From assembly GCA_965199555.1 (NCBI GenBank), contig CBDASJ010000026.1, positions 92,968 through 156,967 on the forward strand: a stretch of DNA of 64,000 bases, in the 5' to 3' direction. The notes under the pieces are model-generated. The model ran no database searches. It was not told where the DNA came from and saw only the letters and a program-made list of their open reading frames with translations. The position numbers and the translations under genes were made by a program. Origin of the DNA: LMUY01 sp965199555 (GTDB lineage Bacteria > Pseudomonadota > Alphaproteobacteria > Acetobacterales > Acetobacteraceae). This document shows, piece by piece, positions 8,790 through 17,376 of this stretch. Each line of letters opens with the position of its first letter. The stretch's first letter is position 1.

Positions 8790-10349
8790 CTATTTCTGCC
8801 CGGCCTGCTCGTTATACGCCCGGGCGAACTCCCGCCCGAACACGGCCTGGAAGTCGCTGTCGGCATCCCGCGCGATTTCCTTATAGGCGGCGCAGAACGC
8901 ATCCCAAAGCTTGGCACGCCGGGCGCCGGGCATGATGTTGCCAAGCATCGAGCCTTTTTGCAGCCGGCCTTCCAGCGCCGCCGGGTCGAACGTCTTCAAC
9001 AGGTTGAACAAGGCGGCCTGCACCCCCGCCATCACGGCAAGCTGGTGGATGCGGACGTCGTCGAACGCTTCCTTGGTCGCCGCCAGCGGCTGCATGTAGC
9101 CGGGGCGGCCGGGTTGCAGCAAAGCGGCAACGGCATCGGACGGGGTGACGGAGAATTTCAGCGCGTTGTTGTTGCGTGGACGCAACATGGTCTGCTCCAC
9201 GCCGAACTCGCCCTTGGTCACGGCGCGCGACATCAGCACGTCCCGCAGGCTTTCCACCATCAGGCCGAACAACTCGCCGACGCCGCGGAAATAGCTTTCC
9301 GGGTCCTGCGCGGACACGTCCAGCTTGGCCACGCCCGCACCGTCGAGAAAGGCCGCAAGCAGGCGCATCGCGGCGTCGCCCTCCGCGGCGGCAGGCGGGG
9401 GCGCGGGCGGCACCATGGCGACGGGCGGCGTTGGAACGGCAGGTGCCACAGGCGGCGGCGCGGCCACAGGCACCGGAGGAGGAGGTGGTGGCGCCGGCGG
9501 CGACACGCCCGGCGCCACGTCACCCAGCAGATCGTCCCAATCATCCATGTTGGGCATAGGGATCGCCTTGGGCGCGATAAACGCCTGCGCCGACCCGTCA
9601 ACGGTGTCGGGCTGGGAAGGACCTTCCCAGGATACGGCGGGTTTGGCGCCGCGGAACAGGTCATCGTCGTCGTCGCCGAACGCGTCCTGCTGCTTTTCGT
9701 CGCGCAGGTCGAACGGGTCGCGTTGCCCAGCCGGCGCGACCTTCGGCAACGGCTCACCGAACGGCCGCGCCGCGGCGGCAGGGGCGGACGGCAGCAACGC
9801 ATCGTCGAACGAATCGCCGAACGGGTCCTGCCGCGCCATCGCTTCCGGATCGGCAAACGGGTCGACCCGGGGTGCCGCCCGCGGCGGCGGCGGGGGTGGC
9901 GGCGGGGCGGGCGCGGGACGGGGCGGCAGGAACTCGTCCAGGCCGAACGGGTCGTCCCCGTCCAGCACCGGGGCGGCCCCGCGCGGGGTGGCGCCGGCAC
10001 TGCTCGCCACCGCCCGGCTGGTCAGGCTGGCGACCTCGCTCACCTGGACCAGGTAGTCGCCCAACACGAACTCATCCCCATCGGCGAGCGGCACCTTGGC
10101 ATCCCGCTCCATCCGCTTCTTGGCGCCGTTGAGAAACACGCCGTTGCTGCTGCAATCCGTCAGCACGTAGCCGCCGGGCGTGGAGCTGACGACGCAATGC
10201 ACCTTGGACAAATGCTGCGCCGGGTCCTGCAACACCCAGTTGTTGGACGGGCCGCGCCCGATCGACAGGACGCCCTCGTCCAAGGTCCGGCTTTCCCGCT
10301 GCCGGTCGGACGGGTCACGCGCCTTGTGCAATGTCAAAACGATCGGCAT
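8790..10349 (-). CDS. tagH: T6SS-associated FHA-domain protein TagH
   Basis: About 519 residues. The N-terminal FHA domain (about 20-100) binds phosphothreonine and shows SIGRGPSNNWVLQD, LSKVHC and SSNGVFLNG. The middle (about 115-320) is low-complexity, rich in Pro, Ala, Asp and Phe, with repeats of the DPF type. The C-terminal 190 residues match the T6SS FHA family (AMRLLAAFLDGAGV..., FGREFARAYNEQ). TagH/Fha acts as the phospho-switch between PpkA/PppA signalling and assembly. It follows the second hcp gene by about 60 bp. ATG 10349 is chosen; TTG 10361, four codons upstream, is an alternative. Confidence 0.92.
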   Translation of the reverse strand: MPIVLTLHKARDPSDRQRESRTLDEGVLSIGRGPSNNWVLQDPAQHLSKVHCVVSSTPGGYVLTDCSSNGVFLNGAKKRMERDAKVPLADGDEFVLGDYLVQVSEVASLTSRAVASSAGATPRGAAPVLDGDDPFGLDEFLPPRPAPAPPPPPPPPRAAPRVDPFADPEAMARQDPFGDSFDDALLPSAPAAAARPFGEPLPKVAPAGQRDPFDLRDEKQQDAFGDDDDDLFRGAKPAVSWEGPSQPDTVDGSAQAFIAPKAIPMPNMDDWDDLLGDVAPGVSPPAPPPPPPVPVAAPPPVAPAVPTPPVAMVPPAPPPAAAEGDAAMRLLAAFLDGAGVAKLDVSAQDPESYFRGVGELFGLMVESLRDVLMSRAVTKGEFGVEQTMLRPRNNNALKFSVTPSDAVAALLQPGRPGYMQPLAATKEAFDDVRIHQLAVMAGVQAALFNLLKTFDPAALEGRLQKGSMLGNIMPGARRAKLWDAFCAAYKEIARDADSDFQAVFGREFARAYNEQAGQK

Positions 10350-10410
10350 GGAACGGTCCAATGCGTGCTGCAGCAGTGTGGTTTGCGTGACGGCAAGGCC
10401 GCCACTCCCG

Positions 10411-11040
10411 TCAGGTCTTGCCGCCCTTCATCTTCCAGTTCATCGGAATAACCGGGCCGAGCGTGCCATCCGGCTTTTGCGGGCGGTAGCGGACGGTGAG
10501 CTCGCGGTAGATGAAGGTGCCGGTTTCCTCCACCACGTGCTCCGCGTCCTTCCATTCCAGATCGGTCATGAGCACCTTGGTGAAGTCGAGCCGGAGATAG
10601 GCCAGCCCTGAGTTGATCGTGCCCGCCGCCTTGCGCTTCAGGATCGAGATCGAATCGAGCGTTTCGCACCCGACCAGCGCCTTGAACAGCAGGGTCGAGG
10701 CCGTGTCGAACACGCGGGTGAACTCCACCGGCTGGATGTCCACCGCGTCCAAGTTCGCACGGTTGCCTTCCCGCCGCGCCCGCGCCTGCCGCATCTCGTG
10801 CCTGACTTGCCGGATCTCCGTCTGGAACGCGCTTTCATCCTTTCGCGGGGCCGGCTTGTCCATGGAAACGGCGCCCGCCGAGAAACTGAACTCCCGCAGC
10901 TCGCAGAACATCCCCGGGTCGAAATCCTTGCGCAGGCCGTCGATGATCGGGTTGACGGCGAAAACCGTCCGGCTTTCCGCCTGCAAGGCGCGGCCTTTGT
11001 TGACGGCCCGCATCAGGACGTCGATGCCTGCCTCAGCCAT
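10411..11040 (-). CDS. Hcp-family T6SS tube protein, second copy
   Basis: 209 residues, longer than the usual 160-175 of Hcp. Hcp features are FSFSAGAVS near residue 50, a beta-strand core around STLLFKALVGCETLDSISIL, then LRLDFTKVLMTDLEW and FIYRELTVRYRPQKPDGTLG near the C-terminus. Hcp forms stacked hexamer rings that make the inner tube. The first 8 bases overlap the end of the upstream Hcp gene, so the two are translationally linked. A basic, Arg-rich stretch near residues 75-95 is extra relative to classical Hcp. It could be a structural tube subunit or a specialised cargo-carrying one. Confidence 0.82.
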   Translation of the reverse strand: MAEAGIDVLMRAVNKGRALQAESRTVFAVNPIIDGLRKDFDPGMFCELREFSFSAGAVSMDKPAPRKDESAFQTEIRQVRHEMRQARARREGNRANLDAVDIQPVEFTRVFDTASTLLFKALVGCETLDSISILKRKAAGTINSGLAYLRLDFTKVLMTDLEWKDAEHVVEETGTFIYRELTVRYRPQKPDGTLGPVIPMNWKMKGGKT

Positions 11041-11707
11041 TGCTCGGCGGCTCCCACTCGCAGGGCCAGGACGACAGCGTGGTGCCGTCCGGCTTGCGCT
11101 TGACGTAGGTCACGTTGAGCCCGGCGTATTTGAACTTGCAGGTTTCGCGCACCGCATCCCCGTCGGCCCAATCGACCGATTTCAGATAGACCTGGAAGAA
11201 TTCCATGCGCAGGAACCCGGCCAGTGCCCCGGTGGAGCCGACCCGGCTGCGCTTGACCACGACCGCCTTCAGGAACCGCTTCACGTCGAGGCAATGCTGC
11301 AACAAGATCGGCGAGGAGGTGTCGATCATCCGGGTGAGGCTGAAATCCTCCGGCTCGGCGGAGAAGGGTGGCGTCGGCTTGGCGGTGTCATCCTTCAGCG
11401 CGCGCCAACGGGCAAAGCTGCGGCCGTCCTCCTCCCGCTCCTTACCGTCAGCGTCGCGGCCCCTCGGGTCCTTCTTGTCGTCGCTCCGGTTCGTGGTGCT
11501 GGTGTCCTTCTTCTTCTTTGTGCCGCCCTCGTCGTCTTCCAGCTTGATGCCGAAGGTGAAGCCCTCGGCCTCGAAGAACTTGCCCGCCTGGAAGTCGGCG
11601 GTGAGCTTGTCACCCGGGACCAGGGCGGATTGCGATTCGGCGGCGATCGGGTCGCTTCCCGTCGCGATCAGATACACCAAGACGTCGCTGTCCGTGCCTT
11701 CCGCCAT
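11033..11707 (-). CDS. Hcp-family T6SS tube protein with charged insertion
   Basis: 224 residues. The Hcp fold is suggested by FFEAEGFTFGIK near residue 48, PEDFSLTRMIDTSSPILLQHCLD in the middle, and FLRMEFFQVYLKSVDW plus CKFKYAGLNVTYVKRKPDGTT at the end, parallel to the neighbouring copy. Unlike classical Hcp, a highly charged stretch of about 40 residues rich in Lys, Asp, Glu and Arg is inserted after residue 56, within what should be an exposed loop. It lies 24 bp downstream of tssC and overlaps the next hcp gene by 8 bp. The two copies are clearly diverged, so they may form a mixed tube or serve different cargoes. Confidence 0.82.
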   Translation of the reverse strand: MAEGTDSDVLVYLIATGSDPIAAESQSALVPGDKLTADFQAGKFFEAEGFTFGIKLEDDEGGTKKKKDTSTTNRSDDKKDPRGRDADGKEREEDGRSFARWRALKDDTAKPTPPFSAEPEDFSLTRMIDTSSPILLQHCLDVKRFLKAVVVKRSRVGSTGALAGFLRMEFFQVYLKSVDWADGDAVRETCKFKYAGLNVTYVKRKPDGTTLSSWPCEWEPPSNG

Positions 11708-11731
11708 CAGCGCCTCCCCTTTCCCGCCAAG

Positions 11732-13198
11732 CTATTTGGAAGGCAGGCGCGATACCAGCCGCAGGGCGACGCTCATGCCCTCCAACTGGTAGTGCGGCCG
11801 CAGGAAGAAGCGTGCCTCGTACTGGCCCGGCATGCCTTCCTTCTCCTCCAGCACCACGTCGGCCTCTTCCAACGGATGCGCCGCCTTCCATTCCTCCGAA
11901 GAGGTGGCCGGCGAGCCGTCGATATAGTCCAGCAGCCAGGATTGCAGCCACTCCGTCAACTGCGCGCGGCTCATGGTCGATCCGACCTTGTCGCGGACCA
12001 TGCACTTCAAATACTGCGCGAACCGGCAGCTCGCCAGCAGATAGGGCAGCCGCGCCGCCAGCACCGCGTTCGCCGTGGACGCCGGGTCGGCATAGCCGGC
12101 GGGGCTTTGCAGCGATTGGGCGCTGACGAACGCCGCGAAATCCGTGTTCTTGCGGTGCAGCAATGGGATGAAGCCGCTGCGCGACAACTCCGCTTCCCGC
12201 CGCTCGCTGAGCGAGACTTCCGTCACGCAGCGCCGATCGACGTCGCCGTCGGCCGAGCCGAACCGATACGCCACCAGCCCGTCCACGATGCCGCCGCTGT
12301 CGATGCCGCGGATGCGAGTGCACCAGCCGTACAGCGAAAAGGCGCGGGTGATGTTGGACGCCAGGGCGAAGGCGGCGTTGATCCACAGGAAGCCTGCCGC
12401 GTCCGCACCGTCCGCTTCCTCCTCGAAGGCAAAGTCGTCCAGCGGGCTGGTGCGCCCGCCATACGGCAGCCTTCCCAGGAAGTGCGGCATGCACAGGCCG
12501 ATATAGCGCGTGTCCTCGTCCGCCCGCATGGAGCGCCAGGCGGCATATTCCGGAGTTTGGAAGATGCGGGTCAGGTCGCGCGGATTGGCCAACTCGCGCC
12601 AACTGCTCATCTGCATGACGCTGGGCGCGGCGCCGGTCAGGAATGGCGCATGGGCCGCCGCGGCGATCTTCGCCATGTCGGCCAGCAACTGCACGTCCTC
12701 CGGATGGTGGTTGAACTGGTAGTCGCCGACCAATATGCCGAACGGCTCGCCGCCGAACTGCCCGAACTCCTCCTCGTAGATCTTGCGGAACAGCGGGCTC
12801 TGGTCCCAGGCGGTGCCGCGGAACTTGCGCAGGGTGCGCGCCAGTTCGCGCTTGCCGATGTCGAGCAGGCGGATCTTCAGCATGGCGTCCGTGTCGGTCG
12901 CCCGCACCAGGAAATGCAGCCCGCGCCACGCGGCTTCCAGCGCCTGGAACTCCGGATGGTGGATGATCGCGCGAAGCTGGTCGCTGACCAGGCGGTCCAG
13001 TTCCGCCACCAGGCCTTCGGCCGCGCGGTGTGGCCGGGGGTCGCCGAAGCCGGCAAAATCCACCGTCAGCCGGGACAGGGTGCCGACCGCCGCCACCACC
13101 CAGTCCGGCAGGGCGTCGGCATCGGCCACGAACTGGGCCTGCGGCGCCAGGCTGCGTTCCAGCAGCAGGGTGAAATCGAAATCCAATTCCTCGCTCAT
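11732..13198 (-). CDS. tssC: T6SS contractile sheath large subunit TssC
   Basis: 488 residues with the full canonical TssC order: IIHHPEFQALEAAWRGLHFLV near residue 90, PFGILVGDYQF, APFLTG, YIGLCMPHFLGRLPYG, then YEARFFLRPHYQLEGMSVALRLVSRLPS at the C-terminus. TssC pairs with TssB to form the sheath that contracts to fire the Hcp tube. No separate tssB adjoins it, which is unusual because tssB and tssC are normally consecutive. The only TssB-like sequence in the window is fused to a second TssC-like domain at 17377-19086. It lies 37 bp after vgrG in the same run. Confidence 0.96.
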   Translation of the reverse strand: MSEELDFDFTLLLERSLAPQAQFVADADALPDWVVAAVGTLSRLTVDFAGFGDPRPHRAAEGLVAELDRLVSDQLRAIIHHPEFQALEAAWRGLHFLVRATDTDAMLKIRLLDIGKRELARTLRKFRGTAWDQSPLFRKIYEEEFGQFGGEPFGILVGDYQFNHHPEDVQLLADMAKIAAAAHAPFLTGAAPSVMQMSSWRELANPRDLTRIFQTPEYAAWRSMRADEDTRYIGLCMPHFLGRLPYGGRTSPLDDFAFEEEADGADAAGFLWINAAFALASNITRAFSLYGWCTRIRGIDSGGIVDGLVAYRFGSADGDVDRRCVTEVSLSERREAELSRSGFIPLLHRKNTDFAAFVSAQSLQSPAGYADPASTANAVLAARLPYLLASCRFAQYLKCMVRDKVGSTMSRAQLTEWLQSWLLDYIDGSPATSSEEWKAAHPLEEADVVLEEKEGMPGQYEARFFLRPHYQLEGMSVALRLVSRLPSK

Positions 13199-13235
13199 CG
13201 CGCAATCGCGTCCCAGGCGTGGCGGGCCCGCATCG

Positions 13236-15356
13236 TCAGTTGATCTTCACCAAGCCGCCGGTCAGCTCCGCCATCGGGCCGCCATCCAACTTCAGCATGG
13301 TCTTTCCGGCGACGCTGGTGGTCAGGCCGGATGCTTCCAGCTCCGCCGTGGCGCTGATGGAAATCTTGGTGGCGCTGATCGTCACCCCGGTCGTGTCGAT
13401 CTTGATGCTGTTGGCGCCGACGGCGAGCGTGATCGCCGTGCCTGCGGTCAGCTTGCTGCTGCCAGCGGTGACGGAAATCGTATGGTCGCCCGTCGATACC
13501 GTCAGCGTGTCCTTGCCGGTGGACACCGTCACCTCCCGGTTGCCAGTCGAAATGGTGTGCGTGTCGTTGCCTTGGCTGACCGTCACCCCACGGTTGCCGG
13601 TCGACACGGTGTGAGTGTCGTTGCCCTTGCTGACCGTCACGTCCCGGTTGCCGGTCGAAACGGTGTGGGTGTCGTTGCCCTTGTCGACCGTGACCGAGCG
13701 ATTGCCCTGCGACACTTCCAACGTGTTGTTGCCGGTCGACACCGTGACGGAGCGGTTGCCCTTGTCGACTGTGGTGGTGGTGTCCTGGGTGATCTTCACC
13801 GTCTCGTTGTTCAGCACCACGACGTTGAAGTCCTTCTGCGCCTGCAGGAAGACCTCCTCCGAGTCCTTCTTGTCCTCGAAACGGAATTCGTTGAAGCCGC
13901 CGCCATTCAGGCTGGAGTTGGACTTGATGGTGGAGCGGGTCTTGTTGTCCGGCAGCCCGTACGGAACGGTCATGTCCGCATTGTAGACCTGTCCGGTCAC
14001 CAGCGGCCGGTCCGGGTTGCCTTCCAGGAACTCGACGATCACCTCCTGCCCGATGCGCGGGATGAACATCGCCCCCCAGGCCGTGCCGGCCCAGACCTGC
14101 GCCACGCGGATCCAGCAGGAACTGGTTTCGTCCTCCTCCGTCCGGCGGTCCCACGGGAATTTCACCTTGATCCGGCCATACTGGTCGGTGGTGATCTCCT
14201 GCCCGGACTCCCCGGCCACGCGGGCGGTTTGCGGCCCGCGGATCACCGGGCGCGGCGTCACCGGGCGCAGGCGGAACGGGCGGGAGCCGGGGACGACCTT
14301 CATCGCGCATTGGAAGGTGTCGACGATGTCGCCGTCCTGGAACGAGCGGGTTTCGGCATTGCGGATGGAGCAGATGCTTTCCGTCACCAGGTATTCCTGG
14401 TTGGCCGCGGCATCCGAGAAGCCGGACAAGGTGAACTTCACCCCGGCACCCAAGCCGCGCGCGTTGCTGGTGCCGCCATAGCTCACCCGCTGCGTTTCCT
14501 TGTCCTGCATGCGCACCTGGGCGAATTTCTGCCCATCATCCGCCGTGTCGTACAGGCCGGGGTAGTCGTACACCTCGTTGGTCCCGTAGGTGTGATTGCC
14601 GGCGCTCAGCGATTTTGCCGTCAGATCGGCCTTGGGCGTGGTGAAGTTGTATTCCCGCAGGGTGTAGGCGCCCGGGCGGATTTGCGCCTCCGCTTCCCAA
14701 TCCCACACATGGTCGTCCGCGGTGCGCCAGTCGGTCTGGTCATACACAAAGGGGATGGCCTTGCCGAGCGCGGTGTGGCTGTTCGGGTCATCGGCGAAGG
14801 CGATGCTGTGGCTGCCGTTGGAATGCGTGACGAAGTAGTAGATGCCGAACTGCTCCATCAGCCGGGTCACGAAGTCGAACGTCGATTCGCGGTATTGCAC
14901 GCAGTAATCCAGCACGGCGTCACCGGACGAGTTCTGCCGCTTGTCGCTGAAATCGGTGAAGCCGGCGTCGCGGAACAGCGTCGTCATGATGGTCCACGGC
15001 GACTTGCTGCTGAAGATGCGGCAATCCTGCTGATGCGACAGCAGCCAAATCCAGGGCCGCAACTCCATCCGGTAGCGGTAGGCGCCGCCGATCAGCCCCC
15101 GGTAGCGCATGCGCGCCACGACGCCATTGAAATAGCGCTTGTCCTTGGTCGGATGCGTCAGCGTCACCGTGGCGGAGCTGCCGAGGATGGCGTGCAGGTC
15201 GCCCTTCGCCGTGGCGCTGCTGACGTCCAGCGTGATCAGGAACGGGCGGCCCAACTCCTCGCTGGCTTCCATGGAGTCGAGCACCAGGTCCAGCCCGGTG
15301 TCCGGCGTGACCGTCAGGGTGACGAAGGAATCTGCCGCTGTGCTGGAATCCGACAT
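13236..15356 (-). CDS. vgrG: T6SS tip protein VgrG (TssI)
   Basis: 706 residues. The gp27-like N-terminal half (about 1-370) includes FNGVVARMRYRG and LMEQFGIYYFVTH. The gp5-like OB domain follows with GQEITTDQYGRIKVKFPWDRR, QVWAG and MFIPRIGQEVIVEFLEGNPDRPLVTG. The C-terminal beta-helix needle is built of 18-residue repeats of the type TGNRDVTVSKGNDTHTVS. It ends soon after the needle, without a fused effector domain, so it probably carries separate cargo. It starts 6 bp after the tssK stop. Confidence 0.96.
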   Translation of the reverse strand: MSDSSTAADSFVTLTVTPDTGLDLVLDSMEASEELGRPFLITLDVSSATAKGDLHAILGSSATVTLTHPTKDKRYFNGVVARMRYRGLIGGAYRYRMELRPWIWLLSHQQDCRIFSSKSPWTIMTTLFRDAGFTDFSDKRQNSSGDAVLDYCVQYRESTFDFVTRLMEQFGIYYFVTHSNGSHSIAFADDPNSHTALGKAIPFVYDQTDWRTADDHVWDWEAEAQIRPGAYTLREYNFTTPKADLTAKSLSAGNHTYGTNEVYDYPGLYDTADDGQKFAQVRMQDKETQRVSYGGTSNARGLGAGVKFTLSGFSDAAANQEYLVTESICSIRNAETRSFQDGDIVDTFQCAMKVVPGSRPFRLRPVTPRPVIRGPQTARVAGESGQEITTDQYGRIKVKFPWDRRTEEDETSSCWIRVAQVWAGTAWGAMFIPRIGQEVIVEFLEGNPDRPLVTGQVYNADMTVPYGLPDNKTRSTIKSNSSLNGGGFNEFRFEDKKDSEEVFLQAQKDFNVVVLNNETVKITQDTTTTVDKGNRSVTVSTGNNTLEVSQGNRSVTVDKGNDTHTVSTGNRDVTVSKGNDTHTVSTGNRGVTVSQGNDTHTISTGNREVTVSTGKDTLTVSTGDHTISVTAGSSKLTAGTAITLAVGANSIKIDTTGVTISATKISISATAELEASGLTTSVAGKTMLKLDGGPMAELTGGLVKIN
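13491..13770 (-). repeat. 54-bp tandem repeats inside vgrG encoding the beta-helix needle
   Basis: Four to five consecutive units of 54 bp (18 residues) can be aligned by eye; each encodes a GNRxVTVSxGNDTHTVS-type segment, with decayed units at both ends. They form the triple-stranded beta-helix of the spike. Tandem coding repeats can change in number by recombination, which would alter needle length. Confidence 0.8.
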
Positions 15357-15362
15357 GCCGCC

Positions 15363-16700
15363 CTAGCCCCGTATTGCCCAGCATTCGATTTCCAGGCCCG
15401 GGATATCGCCGGTCACGTGGATGGCGATGCCACCGGAGCGCGACAGCGCCGCCCAGTATGGCCCGCTGCGATCCATCTCGAAATAGGTGGTGCCGGCGTA
15501 ATACGGCAGTTGCCGCGGCGCCACGGGCAGCGCGCGCACCGCGATGCCCGGCAGCGCTACGTTGATCAGCTCGCGGATGTTCTCCACCGGGCCGATCTTC
15601 ACCTGGTTCGGGAAGCCGCGGCGCAGCGTTTCCCCGGGGATTTGCGCCTTCACCGCCAGCACCCAGGTCGCATCCGTGGTCAGGGTGCGGTCGAGGATGG
15701 GGCCGACGCGGATGCCGAACTTGCGTTCCTGCAAGGCGATGGCGACGGCAGTTTGTTCCAGCACGGCCGACAGCGCCTGCCGCAGCGCGGCCATCACCGG
15801 ACGGAAGGTGGCGTGCAGGTCATCGTGCCGGTAGGGCGGGAACACCGCCGGGCGCTTGCGGCTTTCGGTGAAGGTCGCCAACTCCCCCGCCAGGCTGACC
15901 GCCACGCCGTAGAAGCTTTCCGGATGGAGCTGCGCCACGATGGCACCGATATGTGTCATCAGCGGTTCGTAACGGTTGCAGAGTTGCAGCAGCAGGAAAT
16001 CCGCGATCTCCGCCGCGCCGCGCGTGCCGCTTTCCGACACCCGGCCGGCCAGCGCTTCCGCCCGGTGGTGCAGCAATCCTTCGATCTGGCTGATAAATCC
16101 GGCCAGCACGCCGGACACCTCGCTGGCCAGCACGGGGGGAATAAAGCTGTCGTCCAGCACGACGCTGCGGTCGGCCCGCACCTCGATGATCCGTGCCAGA
16201 CCGATCGACGCGAAGCCGGCCCGCGCCTCGCCTTCCAAGGCGTAGCGCAGGCGGAGCTTGCCGACCGGCAGGGTGGCGGAGGACTGATAGCCGGCATTGC
16301 TGTCCGTCGCCTCGTGCTCCGCCGTGACGAAGCGGGCGACGGTTTCGGTGTGCTCCGGCCCGGCTGCCTCCACCGCGCCGGGCTGCCGGGTGGGCAACAT
16401 CAGATACACGATGCTGTTGCGAGTGGCTTCCGGCAGGTCGATGGCGCGGGGATGGTCGTCCTGGTCCGGAACGCTGAACGGCGTGCCGTCCGGCATGATG
16501 CCAGCGGCGCTGCGGACGGCGAACTTGCCCAGGGTAAGCAAATCCTTGTCGAGGTCGAGTTGCGTCAAGCCCCAGGCGAACGGCCGCAGCGGGGCGGTGC
16601 TGGTCCGCACCAGGCGGTCGAAATACCGCTCCTGCTGTTGGAGGTGCTGCGGCTGGAGGAACAGGCCCTCGCCCCAGACGATGCGGTTTTCCCACCCCAT
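15363..16700 (-). CDS. tssK: T6SS baseplate subunit TssK
   Basis: 445 residues beginning with the family hallmark NRIVWGEGLFLQPQHLQQQERYFD. Further TssK segments include LRPFAWGLTQLDLD, IDLPEATRNSIVYLMLP and, near the C-terminus, LPYYAGTTYFEMDRSGPYWAAL followed by GIAIHVTGDIPGLEIECWAI. TssK trimers connect the baseplate wedges (TssEFG) to the membrane complex. It is the first gene of the run down to tssM, so the promoter should lie in 16701-16815, a gap shared with a divergent hypothetical gene. vgrG follows after 6 bp. Confidence 0.96.
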   Translation of the reverse strand: MGWENRIVWGEGLFLQPQHLQQQERYFDRLVRTSTAPLRPFAWGLTQLDLDKDLLTLGKFAVRSAAGIMPDGTPFSVPDQDDHPRAIDLPEATRNSIVYLMLPTRQPGAVEAAGPEHTETVARFVTAEHEATDSNAGYQSSATLPVGKLRLRYALEGEARAGFASIGLARIIEVRADRSVVLDDSFIPPVLASEVSGVLAGFISQIEGLLHHRAEALAGRVSESGTRGAAEIADFLLLQLCNRYEPLMTHIGAIVAQLHPESFYGVAVSLAGELATFTESRKRPAVFPPYRHDDLHATFRPVMAALRQALSAVLEQTAVAIALQERKFGIRVGPILDRTLTTDATWVLAVKAQIPGETLRRGFPNQVKIGPVENIRELINVALPGIAVRALPVAPRQLPYYAGTTYFEMDRSGPYWAALSRSGGIAIHVTGDIPGLEIECWAIRG

Positions 16701-16815
16701 CTAGCGGCAGCCCCCTAGCCCGAATTGGATCAGGCCGCCGGCCGGGGGAACGGTGCGGAATTGCCGCCGCGCCGGCGTGTCGCTAGCGTTCCCCCACGGT
16801 ACGGAAGGGGCGGAC

Positions 16816-17373
16816 ATGGCGGACGTGACGCTTGCAGAGGTCGGTGGCCAGGCCTGGCTGGTGAAGGGCGACGAGCACGTGGACGGCCTGCTGGCGAACA
16901 ATCTGCCCCCTACGGTGTCGGTGGAATTCGTCGCCTGCGCCACGCGGGCCGACGCCTGGGCGATCTGGCACGCCACCTCGCCGGAGGCGGAGCAAGGCGG
17001 CATGCCGTGGATGATCCACCCGGAGGTGGTGCGGCGCATCAAGGGCGCATTTGGAGGCGCGTCGTGCATCCGCTTCACGCCGTGGTCGGCCATGCTGACG
17101 GACGACGCGCGGGAAGCGATCACTGCCGCCGCCGCGTTGTTGGCGGCCGACGGAACAGCCCGGCTCACCCTGCGGCAGTTCCGCCCGGCGGAGCCACCAC
17201 CCGGCCTGCTGGACCTGCAACGCCTGCGCGGCCAACTGGTCATCGCCGCATTGGCCGCGGCTGGGGCGGACACCGCCCGGCTGGACACCGATACGGGTCC
17301 GACCGACACACCGGAGGATTGCGAGCGGCTCGATCTGGTTTGTGCGACGGCAACGGGCATCACCGAGGGCTGA
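16816..17373 (+). CDS. Hypothetical protein between tssK and the tssBC fusion
   Basis: 185 residues, family not recognised. It begins MADVTLAEVGGQAWLVKGDEHV and has no signal peptide or membrane segment. Features are a Trp/Ala-rich middle (DAWAIWHATS, GGMPWMIHPEVV), SCIRFTPWSAMLTDDAREAI, and an acidic C-terminal third. ATG 16816 is chosen because AAGGGG lies six bases upstream. It diverges from tssK and ends 3 bp short of the convergent tssBC stop, so it sits inside the T6SS locus on the opposite strand like two other unknowns here. A T6SS accessory or immunity role is possible but unsupported by motif. Confidence 0.6.
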   Translation: MADVTLAEVGGQAWLVKGDEHVDGLLANNLPPTVSVEFVACATRADAWAIWHATSPEAEQGGMPWMIHPEVVRRIKGAFGGASCIRFTPWSAMLTDDAREAITAAAALLAADGTARLTLRQFRPAEPPPGLLDLQRLRGQLVIAALAAAGADTARLDTDTGPTDTPEDCERLDLVCATATGITEG

Positions 17374-17376
17374 CCG

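Noticed and set aside
13491..13770. Possible CRISPR-like array of evenly spaced repeats
   Set aside because: Repeats are in frame, encode the VgrG needle and have no unique spacers.
12783..16718. A 1.3-kaa plus-strand open frame opposite tssC, vgrG and tssK
   Set aside because: Antisense shadow of three clear T6SS genes; composition is unlike a real protein.
16701..16815. Sigma-54 promoter for tssK (rpoN is in the window)
   Set aside because: No GG-N10-GC pattern with acceptable flanks was found by eye on either strand.
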